Part shown: in pieces, positions 22,200-32,746 of the stretch
How the letters are laid out: each line of letters begins with the position of its first letter
Position numbering within the stretch: position 1 is the first letter of the stretch
Assembly: GCF_030848805.1 (NCBI RefSeq)
Contig: NC_092365.1
Location: forward strand, 16,979,049-17,043,048
Direction of reading: 5' to 3'
Source of the DNA: Temnothorax longispinosus
Lineage: Eukaryota; Arthropoda; Insecta; Hymenoptera; Formicidae
Length of the DNA stretch: 64,000 bases
Notes under the pieces: generated by a model
Databases searched by the model: none
Seen by the model: the letters and a program-made list of their open reading frames with translations, nothing else
Told to the model about the DNA's origin: nothing
Program-made: the position numbers and the translations under genes

Positions 22200-22282
22200 A
22201 TGAAGAGACAACGAGCAACGGTGAAATCTGAGAGGAGGCGGAGGCCTGGGGAGGCATCGGGCGACGGCGGAGCAACCACCGG
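22200..22282 (+). CDS. Possible first coding exon ending at a consensus donor
   Basis: An ATG in the context GCCAATGA follows in-frame stops and opens MKRQRATVKSERRRRPG, a very basic, Gly/Ala/Ser-rich peptide of 27 codons plus two bases. It ends exactly at CCGG|GTAAGT. If joined to the next well-bounded exon (22430-22474), the frame stops after two further residues. The product would then be a peptide of about 30 residues, or this part of the transcript is non-coding leader with upstream frames. A skipped second exon would change that. No family is recognised. The 147-nt intron length is typical of insects. Confidence 0.33.
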
Positions 22283-22429
22283 GTAAGTTTGTTTATTATC
22301 TTATTCATTACGCTGATGGAATTAATCGTTAATTACGTTACGCGCGGAACAATTGTTTTTTTTTTAAATATTAATTATCTTGAAAGCTACTTGGATATAT
22401 CTTAATTAAGGTATATTTTTGCTTTACAG

Positions 22430-22474
22430 TTCAATGTAGTTGGCGTTACATCTCCGCTGCTGCGCGTCGTAAAT
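22430..22474 (+). other. Well-bounded 45-nt exon, possibly untranslated
   Basis: The pyrimidine-rich acceptor TTTTTGCTTTACAG ends at 22429 and a consensus GTGAGT donor begins at 22475. Two frames are open across the 45 nt (FNVVGVTSPLLRVVN and a CSWRYISAAARRK-type frame). The frame continuing from the ATG at 22200 meets TAG. Paired with the donor at 22283 it makes one of the best splice pairs in the window. Its next partner downstream is not identified. Confidence 0.38.
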
Positions 22475-22682
22475 GTGAGTTTGACAAATTGTTTTATTTT
22501 AATTATTTATCTTGACTTGAGAGGTAATAAATTTGTGATATTTGCATGTATCGAATACTTATATATAAAATGAATATAAATATATTTACGTATAAAAAAA
22601 TATTGTAATTTAAACAGAAAATCTCATAGACTTGTTGCCCTCAAATAGAAGGGCTATGACAGATTAGAATATACATTTTTAA

Positions 22683-23279
22683 CCCTGAGATGTGTGATCG
22701 AATAAAAAGAGTTATTATGTAGGTAAAATATGCTTGATAAAAAGTAATAAGTAATGATCTAATTTTCGAAACAGAAAATTGTATTTTTATTATTTATACT
22801 TTTTACCATGCATTTTGTATACAGATAAGATTTTCAGGAGATAGTTAAGAATACCACGAGGTGATATGACAAACGTATGATTAACAATCTTACTTCGATA
22901 TCTTATATCAAATATATTATGCCTACTTATAAGTTTAAGATTTTATGAATTTACTGCACAGATAAATAGTAAAAAATAAAGATAAAGACATTGAAGTTGA
23001 ATAAAACTATAACAGACATATATAAAATATTGGTATTTTTATTTTACATATAACTTTACTGAAGTTTCTTCATGGTATTTATTTTTGACGACGAATACTG
23101 AAGGTGAAGAAATGCTTTTGTATCTAAATGTAATAAAAATAACTTGATATTTAAACAACATAGGGAAAATATTATAATATTTAGATATGTTACTTTATAT
23201 TTTCTTTTTTCTCTCTTTTTTAAACAGTTTTTAATTAAAATCTAAGACTTGCGATTGGCCTTTCTATATTTATCCAGGG
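22683..23279. mobile_element. Possible TTAA-flanked (piggyBac-like) non-autonomous element
   Basis: The segment is flanked by TTAA at 22679-22682 and 23280-23283. It begins CCCTGAGATG and ends so that its reverse complement begins CCCTGGATAA. TTAA duplication and CCCT-type ends are the hallmarks of piggyBac elements. The inverted match is only five to six bases, the interior is AT-rich and non-coding, and TTAA is common in such sequence, so the call is tentative. Confidence 0.22.
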
Positions 23280-23650
23280 TTAAATATCTCATAAAGTAAA
23301 TCTCATAGTAAAAAAATATCCAAGTTTTATATGTGAGCAATACAAGCATAAATTGGACAGAAAACATTTTATAATCACGTAGCATATTTTAACTGATTTA
23401 TTTAATAAAAATTGCTCTAGTAATTATTATTATTTGCAAATTACATTTTTTATTTTAATCTTTCATAGCCTACTTCATCCATGAAATATTTAATTTTATT
23501 TTATTTGAAACAAAATGACACGAGAGACGATAAATATTTTATCGTAATACAGGAAAAATTTGTATATAAATTATCTTTATAATACGTAATATCTGAACAC
23601 AAGAAACATAAGAAATATAATTCGAATTGTGAAGATTGATATCAAATATG

Positions 23651-23887
23651 TTCAATCATACGATGTTTATTTTGGAGCAGGAGGAATATCAGCGTGAGGG
23701 AATTGAATGGAAGTTCATGGACTTCGGGCTGGATCTGCAGCCAACGATCGATCTAATCGACAAACCGATGGGCATTATGGCGCTCCTAGATGAGGAGTGT
23801 TGGTTCCCTAAAGCCACAGACAAGAAATTCGTGGAAAAATTGGTTGGCGCTCACAGTGTCCACCCGAAGTTCATGAAGACTGATTTC
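23651..23887 (+). pseudogene. Displaced fragment of non-muscle myosin II heavy chain (zipper-type)
   Basis: Seventy-nine codons from FNHTMFILEQEEYQREG to HPKFMKTDF are unmistakable myosin II motor-domain sequence. They cover the relay helix, the relay loop (EWKFMDFGLDLQ) and the following segment with DLIDKPMGIMALLDEECWFP. In the family this region couples ATPase-site changes to converter movement. The wording matches the insect cytoplasmic (zipper) paralogue rather than muscle myosin. The frame has no stop or shift. Homology begins directly at FNHT, with no acceptor before it, and stops after KTDF, where the expected continuation is replaced by PTFRSERNHST and a stop at 23921. No other myosin sequence lies in the window and no poly(A) follows. 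The likeliest explanation is a short duplicated or retroposed fragment, recent because it is intact. A GTGAGC donor at 23901 leaves open its reuse as an exon. Confidence 0.85.
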
Positions 23888-23923
23888 CCCACTTTTAGAA
23901 GTGAGCGTAACCATTCTACGTGA

Positions 23924-26900
23924 TATCTAGGCCAACTTTAAATGTTTCTAACTCTGAAACCAATTGCAACCTCGACATTTTAGAATTTTCGTCTCTAATT
24001 AATTTTCGGAATACGCTATTCAAATATTTACGGTGCATGATATTAATAGATGGGATATTTTATGTACACACTTTGTTAATAGGTTTGTACTTTCTTGAAA
24101 AAGGGAAAATTGGGGTTTTCTTAAAATTTGAATATATATATATTTTTTCCGACTGAACAATCCCCAGCACAGTAACAATTTTTGCAGCTCGTCAGTCTCG
24201 AAAAATAAATCATAGGAAAAATCGCGTTGTTTGGCGAATCGCTGTTGTTATAAGCAAAGAGATTCAGCTGATATAAATCGCAGTTATTTCGATGAATAGT
24301 TTCCGAGCTCGCGAAACGCATTCCCAATGTTTTCGGCCGTGCATTCTACAGTTCCGCAATCGATGGGAGTATCGCCGCTATACACCCCGCTATTGTTCCG
24401 CGAATAAATCCCTCTCGCGAGTTACAATGCAAAGGTAATATGAAACTCATTATCTAGGAAACGCGAAACTCGTGAATTAAAAGCTATTTTGCAGAGTAAT
24501 TTGATATGATTCATTGTCGATTACGGGCAATTAACTGAGGGCGAAGAAAGAGACGCGGGTCAGGATAAATGTATATGTATTCGTAATGCGTAATTAAGAT
24601 ATTTATTATGCAAAATGCTATCATGCAACGATAAACATGGAATTAAAAAGTCAATATTGACGTGAAAATTACGCGCGCGGAATCTATAATACACTGATAT
24701 TTTAATGAACATTTGGATGAACTTCACGTAAACTTTGCGTTTTTTCGTTTCGACATTTGTAGATGGAGGGTCGTATTTGACTTGGCATATTTCGCGATGA
24801 AAAATTTTGCTGGGGCAGCATGTGTTGCTGGCACGGTGCGTTTAATAGCCTCCATTATTATGGTGAAGGGGAAAAACTGATGTTCTGCGGCCGATAGATA
24901 ACCAATTTGTCTGTTCGCGTTCCTCATTAACTTTTTTGGCTCGTGTTTTTCGCTCGTAGAGCCTTAGAAAAATATTTTTCAAATATTCTGAAAATATCGT
25001 TATACGAAATTTTATTAAAAAAGCGGCGATTAATTAATATACCTTTATTTTAGTTTAATATGTTTAGTACCGAACACACAAATACTTGCGTTTTACTTTA
25101 ATTTCTATCATAATGATGTTGTGGTACATTTTTATTTAATGCATAAATTTTGATGAAAATAAGATTTTTTTATTAATATTTGATGCAGCTGTTTTAATTG
25201 CGAAATGAAATCTCTTCGTTGGTTATCTTGTTCGTTTACTTGGCATACATCTATCTATTTCTATTTATATTGCCGATGCTCGCCTTACCTTTTATTCATC
25301 TGAATATTCGCGTTCCTGTCTACTACTCCCGGGAGTGTTGTTAAAGACGTTATCGTGTCGTGTAACCGTGTACTGGTCTCTCGTGTCTTTGCGCAAAAAG
25401 TTTCTCCTGAAACGCTCAAGATACGCTCCAAGTTGCGAGTTGATATTTTTTTAAGTGCATAATGACAGTCGGTATGACGATAAATATTTATCACTCTGTT
25501 TCATTAGCGTAATCCATAAAATTAAAAAGTTACGAACGGCATCACGGAAATAGCTCCACGTGGAAGCGATTGCGGTAACAATTCTTTGTCAGGTTGCAGA
25601 TAATTTACTAGTTCCGCAAACTTTCTTCGTCTAATATAACCGCTACCTTTTGAAATTATATTATGCGATATTTGAGGATTTTGACAATTTATGAATGTTA
25701 TAAAATTGTGAAATTTATAAACGCCCTCGAGTTTTGTAACCGATATCTAATAATAGCCTCGTTTATATGGCTGATAGTTAAATGACTACAATAATTAAAC
25801 CGGCAATAATTAACCAATAATTAAAATTAAAATTGATAAGCCGGTTAAATTACTATGTTTGCGTGTATGCGCTAAAAGCGGCGGCAAAGCAATCGATCGC
25901 GTCGACCTAGGCGCGCGCGGAGTTACCTTTCCAAACGCGCGCAATCGCCGATCGCCGCTCTCGTAGTGGAAACTCAATTTTTAACGCCGCCGGCAAAATC
26001 CGATCGCGTCGGACGTATTAATTTCGCGGCGCGATATACGCTCGTACAGGTAAATCACATTTAATCGAAATACGAAGAGCCGTGACTTCGGTCGAGTTCG
26101 TGACGTTCGTGCCGCCAGCTTCGCGCTCGAGTATATTTGTACGGCCGCGATATATCGCTACGACCTCTCGACAGTTTTAAGCCTGGATTTCCAGCGATAA
26201 CTAATGACGAGGTCGCGTTTACTCGAAGATTATTGAGTTATGAGATCGCCGGACGAGTGTCGAATCCGAGGACAGACGAACTGTTCCTGTTGCATTGAAA
26301 TGGCAAAACGAGATTTCAAGATCTGCAAACAAATGTGTCGCGATCGTCATGTTAAAGATTCTTCTTGCTATCGGGAAGAGGGACTGAATACAGAGGAAAG
26401 ATAAGAAAAGGAGGAAGTTGAAATGCAAATGTAATAACAATTAAATAGCGGATGCAATATATTCCTCGGACGCGCTCTAATAACAAGTAAAATTGAACGA
26501 CCGGCGTTGGCAACGTTCGTGGAAATTATTTGCCCTGCAACATATAATAAAAATGTCATTATCTCTCGTAGTCGCGAACATCTGCGACATAGTTTTCCGC
26601 GTGTGCTTTACACACATTAACTGTTATCATAACTTCGAACGTGATAAAAAACCGAATTTTAATCCCACGTAAATGGAATTACGAAGCGATGAATTTTTTT
26701 AATATCTCTGCAAGTGCAAATATTTTTCACTTGGTTTCCATCATTATTGCAAATTTTATATGAAGATTATCTCACATTTTATATTATTAATATTATGTTA
26801 TTAATATTTTATCGAAATATGATAGATATATTAATACCGTATTTTAGGTCATTAAAACCCTATAATGTTTTTGCAAAATGGTTATTTGAAATATATATCC

Positions 26901-29900
26901 GTGACCGTATTGCATTATTCGTTGATATTTAACAAACGAATATCTGAAATGTCTACGCATAATCACAACTTTGTCGAGCCAGCTGTTAACATCAGGTGGT
27001 TGTAAAAATAAAAATGTTCTTAGAAATAACCTGCGGCAATAACTGAGTTAGGTTAGCTAGATCCTCCGTAAGCTTAATCTTAAGCTTAATTTCGTTTCCG
27101 GTATGGAACGGTCGCGTCTTAAGACGTCTTGTGTCTCCCCATCGAAGACGTATATCCATCCGCGTAGCGCCATTAATTTAATATTTCAAAGAAGCGATAT
27201 CATCCCCTTAAAAGTAATCGCCTTAATTTCTTAAAGTGCTCGAAATCTAAGAAATATTGGACTCAACCCACTTTCCAAAGCATTCTCGAAGAACTATTTT
27301 CACTATTAATTTTCCGGAAATGATACACACATGACATTTTTCTAAAGTTCAATGATGAGTTGAAAGTATTGCATGTATAATGTTTTACGGAAGTAATGCT
27401 ACTCCTTTTATATAATGCATTGACTAGATAGATTAATAATAATCTTCCAATTAAAACATATAAATTGCGAAACCGATTTGTGCGGTCCAAGCGTCACTGT
27501 CGGTGGGCCAAATAATTAACTTCCAATCCTCGCGTTTGCAATTAAGCCGCGCTTGCCAAAGGCGCGTTGCGCGGATTCACACGTCAGCTCTCGTCTGTGC
27601 ACGCGTAGAATATGCGCTCAGAATTCTGCGCGACATCAATTCGCTTCAACCCCCCCGTGGGAGACGTGACGTGTTTTTCTTGGATCGCTTTAAAGCGGCG
27701 AAGTGTGTTCCTCGCGACACGCGATCGACGTAGCCGGGACGCAGTGGTATCGCGATACAACGGCGGGTTCTCTTATACGTCTCTCCCGTGGCCAAATCTC
27801 CTCGTGTAGATGACATTCGGTACAAGGATGCGCCGAGTTACGGCACGATGTGGTAATCTCGCATCACGATCTCGTGCCAAGAATTGAGTCACCGTGTCGG
27901 GCGCCTGTCTCCCCTCGCCCACCATTTTCTTTGCCTATGTGTGTCTTTTGTTCGTCGCACATGCGAATCGTACACGTGTAAATGCGTATTTTTGAAACTC
28001 GTCATCTTCCAAGTTAGATGCATATGCCATTAATTCGTGGGTTTTGTTTTTCTTAAGAGTTATTTGTTTATTAACGACAAGCTATGAACTTACTTGATAT
28101 TATTGGACTAATGATTTTTATTATTTATAATAAAATATATTATCGTCATTAATAGAATATGAAATTGAATAGACAATATAGGTTAAATCGTTATTATATC
28201 GTGATAATCATTTTGCATAAATTAATGCAAATTGAAAGAAAGAAATTGTAAGAATATGAAATTAATTCTTCGTTGTTGAAAGCCACCAACTCCAAGTTAT
28301 TATGTTAATAGAATGTATGTCGTATGTTAACACACGACTATGTACACGACGTTAAAAAGACTTTGCTTCAGGCTATAGCGTTTATTAAATGAAACAATGG
28401 AGGTTTACGACAGTCATTCCCTTTCTGAGTTACGGAAATGACCGGAGCGTAATGCACGCCTCGTTGTGTCGCGAATTATCGCGCGTCTTGTCTACTCTCT
28501 CCCTCTCTCTTTCTCTCTATGATCTACGTCTAAAGTCGTGCTTGTAGGCGACACGCGACTAAGATTCATGAGGTCGGCGCCGAAAGCATGAGCTTACGTC
28601 TGGTTTGCGCCGAGTCGCGACTACTTCTCTCTCCGAGCGGGAATCCGGTCGGCACAGTTGACGTGGACAAACGAGCCCTCGTTACAATAAAGTTACGGGT
28701 AACGGGTAAGACGACGGTGACGTTGAGGACGAAGACGCGAAAAACGAGAATCCATTCTTCCGGGCGAATCGTTCGGACCTGTCAGAAACGCGCCAGGGGC
28801 GACGTTCGTTTCGCATTAAATTTACTGTTCGCGTACACGACGGAGCCCCTGCGGCAGATATACGAGGTAATTAAGCCTCGGGTATGCTTTTGAAAATTAT
28901 ACTTCGTCTGGCCGGTCGATATTATCCTACGCGATTATTTGTTAAAAACCCGGCGTTGTTTCTGTACCTTTTGAAAAAAATCACTCGACACGTTACCACC
29001 CACGTTGTTAACATTAATTACACGTTTTTAAGCAGCCACGGCACTCGCGTTTTCTCTCGCGAAACTCGAGAAACTACGGAATATTATCCGAGCGTCACCA
29101 GTTTCGCATGATCCCAGGGTCGGCTGCCCGCTAAATTACGTCGCGCGATTTCTTTTTTTTGCGACGGCTTTTAAAGTTACGCAAATTTTTAACCGCATTT
29201 ACGTTGTGAGCGGCAAATTACAGCGCAATTATAAAGGTATTTAAAGTGCACAATCGCGTTCCCGAACGTTTTGCACGCTCTCGACGTAACGACTTCATTT
29301 ACCGTGCGTCCGAAGTATTTCTAAAGTGTGCACTTCACACAAGCGGATAGGATTTTTGACTGTCTGCTGCATGAAGGAATAAAAATAATTTACTTGCATT
29401 CTTTTCACGCGTTGCACGTACGTTCTTTGAATGCTTTTCTTAAGGCGCGAATGTTGAATGACATGTAATTAATTCACGTCAAATGACCGCCGCAAATATA
29501 TTCGTTCTCGCTGATGCATGTAAATTTATAGATAGGTGATTCTAAAGAGACTGAGATTTTTTTCTAGTTCTTATACACAAGTGTAACGGGACCGTGAAAT
29601 CTCCATTCGTCTCACGCGTTTACCGACATTTTGTTGCTATCGGTTCTTCTCCTTGGCTAGATCTTGCTTATAGATTATGGCATTACTAATCAACAAAGTT
29701 AATGCTATTGTAGTTTATTGTTCTGTAATATTTTGAAATAGTATAGAATTAATAATCTGCTCAAAAACCTATAGGTGCGCGATGCAAATGAAATTTTCGT
29801 TTGCATGCTCTCTGATTATCAAATAAATTATATAAAACCACGGAGGAACTTATTTTACTTTTATTATTAATAAAATAATCAGATCTCGCACAAAGGCGAG

Positions 29901-30985
29901 GAATCCTACGTTTGAAGAAAGCTGAGCAAAGAAAAGCATAAGGAAGAGAAGGGACTTCGGGCCGTGGGGCGTGAAAAAGGGCACGATGAGAAAAAGGGAT
30001 TTTCCTCTTTCTCGAGGCTATTCTAAACAGAGAGACCACCGAGGACCGAGCGGAAACGCCGTCGTGGGTACAGAGGAGACGCTAGACCCGTCGATTGAAT
30101 ATTTTTACATGTATGAGATTTTTATTCTCGCGATGCGATTGGCCGAATCGCGCTTTATCCCGCTCTACATCCCCTCGTCTCACCGTCTCACGTCACGCAA
30201 GGATGAAAAAATTCTAGATCCTTTGACTGTAAAAGAAGGATGCGCCACTTGGTTTCCGGAAAGAAATCCTCGGCGATTTACGCTTCGCTCCGCAAAAGAG
30301 GACGATCGTCGAGGATATTTTTTCCAGATTATCGGATCTTGCACGACGTAGAACTTGCATTTATTGTTGGCACACTTGATTTCTCGCGTATGTCAGTTGC
30401 ATTTAATTTTATAATATGTAATTATTATATGTGTTGCGTTAAATTTAAGAAGTATTAATGATGTAACAATATCGCGAAGGATACATTCCCCTACAATATA
30501 TTTCAGAGAAATTAGGAATAGACTTCTTTCTACTCTCTTTAAATAATTTCTTAGAATTTCGTCTTCAGATATATGTCTTACTGCTCTTATCGCTATCCTG
30601 ATGCGCAACATATCGCGCAGCTCGAAAAGAGCACGGCAAATATAATATCCGACAATCCGCACGCGCGTGTTCCATATTCTCTGTTTACGGTGACGTTTGA
30701 CGTTAAGCGTTTTATAAGTTCCGCGATTGCGGAAAACGGAGGCATCGTGTTCCACTTCCTCCTAGAAACGTATCCTTCAGGCGCAGGTCGTACGATCGCA
30801 GTCGTAGTACGCGTAACCTCGGTCTCCGTTTTCGCTCGTTTTTCCTCCCTCGGGTACCTCTTTCCTTCCTCCGTCTTCTCCCGCTCCTCTGAGAATCTCC
30901 TCGTCCTGCCGCCGCGTCGTCGCGCCCCGCGTTCTACCGCCTCGCCACTCGTTGCGAGGATTATTGAATTTCCTGTCATTTCCAG
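23924..30985. other. Long non-coding stretch
   Basis: AT-rich sequence with CpG-richer islands near 25.9-26.2, 27.5-27.9, 28.5-29.3 and 30.6-31.0 kb. A 101-codon ATG-initiated frame at 28588-28893 (+) contains a possible donor (GTAAGA, 28702) but no recognisable domain. Open frames at 30573-31049 (+) and 30979-30593 (-) overlap in a pyrimidine-rich island and look like composition effects. A TTAGGTTAG motif lies near 27.05 kb. One minus-strand exon candidate (25289-25406) is listed separately. Confidence 0.55.
25289..25406 (-). CDS. Candidate minus-strand exon, 118 nt
   Basis: On the minus strand the acceptor GAGCGTTTCAG lies just above 25406 and an AG|GTAAGG donor follows position 25289. 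One frame is open throughout, giving about 39 residues rich in Thr, Arg and Asn (CAKTRETSTRLHDTITSLTT...). A second frame stops only at its last codons. The composition is unremarkable and no family is recognised, so chance is a real possibility. Confidence 0.17.
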
Positions 30986-31045
30986 AAGAAATACGCTCTA
31001 TTTACTTTGGCGGGGTATGAAGGTAGTTTTATTTGGTGCGGATGT
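30986..31045 (+). CDS. Candidate 60-nt exon, frame-neutral
   Basis: An excellent acceptor (TTTCCTGTCATTTCCAG) ends at 30985 and a GTGAGA donor begins at 31046. The 60 nt encode KKYALFTLAGYEGSFIWCGC in the frame starting at the first base, with no split codon at either edge. The same frame remains open another 36 codons past the donor. The peptide is aromatic-rich with a CGC pair and is not recognised. The donor is only moderate (TGT|GTGAGA). If real, it would share the phase 0-0 character of the exon at 3983. Confidence 0.27.
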
Positions 31046-32533
31046 GTGAGAGAAATAAGAAATACACGGAGGAGCCGCAACGAATCAACGGCGGCGGTCT
31101 TTCCATCTCGACACCGCGCAATTCAATGGGTTCGGCGTTATTGGTGCTGGCGATGATAACGTTCGCAGAATTGCGAAAACCGCGTTAGATAAGACTACAC
31201 TTCAGAAATCGAACGTCGTTTTTTAGTTGTAGATATCAATTATCAAATTTCGATTAATATTATTTTTAATAGTTAGTAAAACTTGGAAAGAGACAGAAAC
31301 GCTACTTTTTCTCGGAACAAAACCCGAGGAACAAAAATTGTATCTTTTTTCTTACGAAAGAGGCATAAGTTTGGCCATAAATATTCGCCCTTCTATTCGC
31401 AAACCGCAGAGCAGACCGATATTAGTCGTTCTAGTTCCGAGATATCGATACATTTAGCGAAATGTCCTGCCTTATACATATAACCGACTCCCTCGACGGA
31501 CGTTTCTCAAAAAGCCGAGATATCGTGGCGCATAATGGCGCTTTACGCCCGAAGTTTGCGCCCTTCCCCGCCTTCCCTTCGCCGCGCCGTCGCCTCCTCT
31601 CTCCTGCCTGTTCCTCCGGCACGTGATTGCAATATTCCTCATGGGTGTCGGACGCGGCAGGGAACGACCTGGCACACTCGCGTATATGACAAGAAAGGGT
31701 CAGGAAGAGGGCGAACGGGTTCTCCTTCCCTTTTCTCCTTCTTGCCGCCGTCACCGAGCACGAAATTCGTTCTCCGCCGTCCCCGACCGGTCCCGTCACC
31801 TTCCGCATATACGGACCGGAAGCGGGAAGCACACGGCGAATCCCTCCGCCGCGATTCGGAGCACGTACGAGGAATTTATTCGCGCGGAGGCAGGTCGCGT
31901 ATGTCGCCATGCTCATCTCCGTCCGAGTTTCCGGATCCTCTCCCTTTCCTCCGAGTTTTGCCGGTTTTGACGCGATATGCGGCCTCGTCGCATCGCCGAC
32001 TTGTCCGCCGACTTTTGCTTCCCGGCCTCTGTACTTTCCATCGAACTTCGATGGGAAACTTCTCTAAACCCTCCTTCCATTTTCCCCCCTTTTCCTCGCC
32101 GGTCGATCAATGGATATTTAAACGCACCGGCTTATCGAAATACCGCGTCTTCCTCGAGGCACCCGAAGTCGTTAGCTCCCTTCAGAAGGACGATCGTTGA
32201 GCCCATCGTTAATATCCTCCGCTAATCCCGCGATTTTGCCCGTTATGTTGAATGAATTACCCTCTTTCGCACGCATATCGAGAACAGTTGCTTAGCATTT
32301 AAGTCATTGACGAATATCTTTATCGTAAATGGATCGTCTTTAAAAATAATTCAAACGTGATTGAACATAAGATTTTAGATGTGATCTGCGAAAATAAATC
32401 TAATAAATGATTGTTCGAGATATTTTCAAGAATTATTATACTTCTCAAACTAAGATTTGCACATATATATTACTTTCATACTGAGAAAGAAAATAAAGGG
32501 ATTTATCACGATTTCGGAGAATAAACTCTGCAT
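31046..32533. other. GC-rich island with overlapping open frames, then AT-rich sequence
   Basis: Between about 31.5 and 32.2 kb the sequence is GC-rich and pyrimidine-biased. Long frames are open on both strands: 31535-32200 (+, 221 codons) and 31916-31431 (-, 161 codons). The proteins are dominated by Pro, Ser and Arg, carry no domain and overlap each other, so I treat them as composition artefacts. The island could be regulatory. From 32.25 kb the sequence is AT-rich. Confidence 0.55.
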
Positions 32534-32746
32534 TACACTGCAAATCCAAGTGTGTTATTTTAACTGAAGCTCTTCTTACACATTTCTTGCCGTTTTAAAT
32601 GACGTCATTTAACACGGTTAAACGTATTAATACGATTAAATGTGTTAATTTAACACGCAACAAAACATGTAGCACGAGCTTCAGTCAAATGTGGTATTTT
32701 TAAACGTTTATGCGTGTAGAAATAACACACTTGGATTTACAGTGTA
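32534..32746. mobile_element. 213-bp MITE with inverted termini and TA flanks
   Basis: The left end TACACTGCAAATCCAAGTG and the inverted right end TACACTGTAAATCCAAGTG differ at one base and extend through TGTTATTT on both sides. The element proper would run CACTG...CAGTG with TA at each flank, the target-site pattern of Tc1/mariner-type elements. A second inverted match (CTGAAGCTC / GAGCTTCAG) lies inside the ends. The interior is rich in TTAA-type palindromes and has no coding capacity. A truncated relative lies at 7240-7282. Assignment to mariner-type rests on the TA flanks alone. Confidence 0.75.

Larger units (their letters stand above)
21040..22282 (+). promoter_or_regulatory. CpG-rich block, possible promoter and 5' leader
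   Basis: CpG and GC content rise abruptly at about 21.04 kb and fall again after the consensus donor at 22283. The block contains a 31-bp motif present twice (21195-21225 and 21829-21859), a triple TTAGG-like run at 22037-22051, and two short frames with good start contexts. These are 22067-22132 (21 codons, MERDEFIVRILDR...) and the frame from 22200. Together these resemble an insect promoter plus 5' leader with upstream frames. No TATA box or transcription start can be fixed. The promoter assignment is inference from composition and the splice donor at its edge. Confidence 0.3.

Noticed and set aside
31431..32200. 221-codon plus and 161-codon minus frames
   Set aside because: They overlap in a GC-rich, pyrimidine-biased island and encode Pro/Ser/Arg-rich low-information protein, so a composition effect is likelier.
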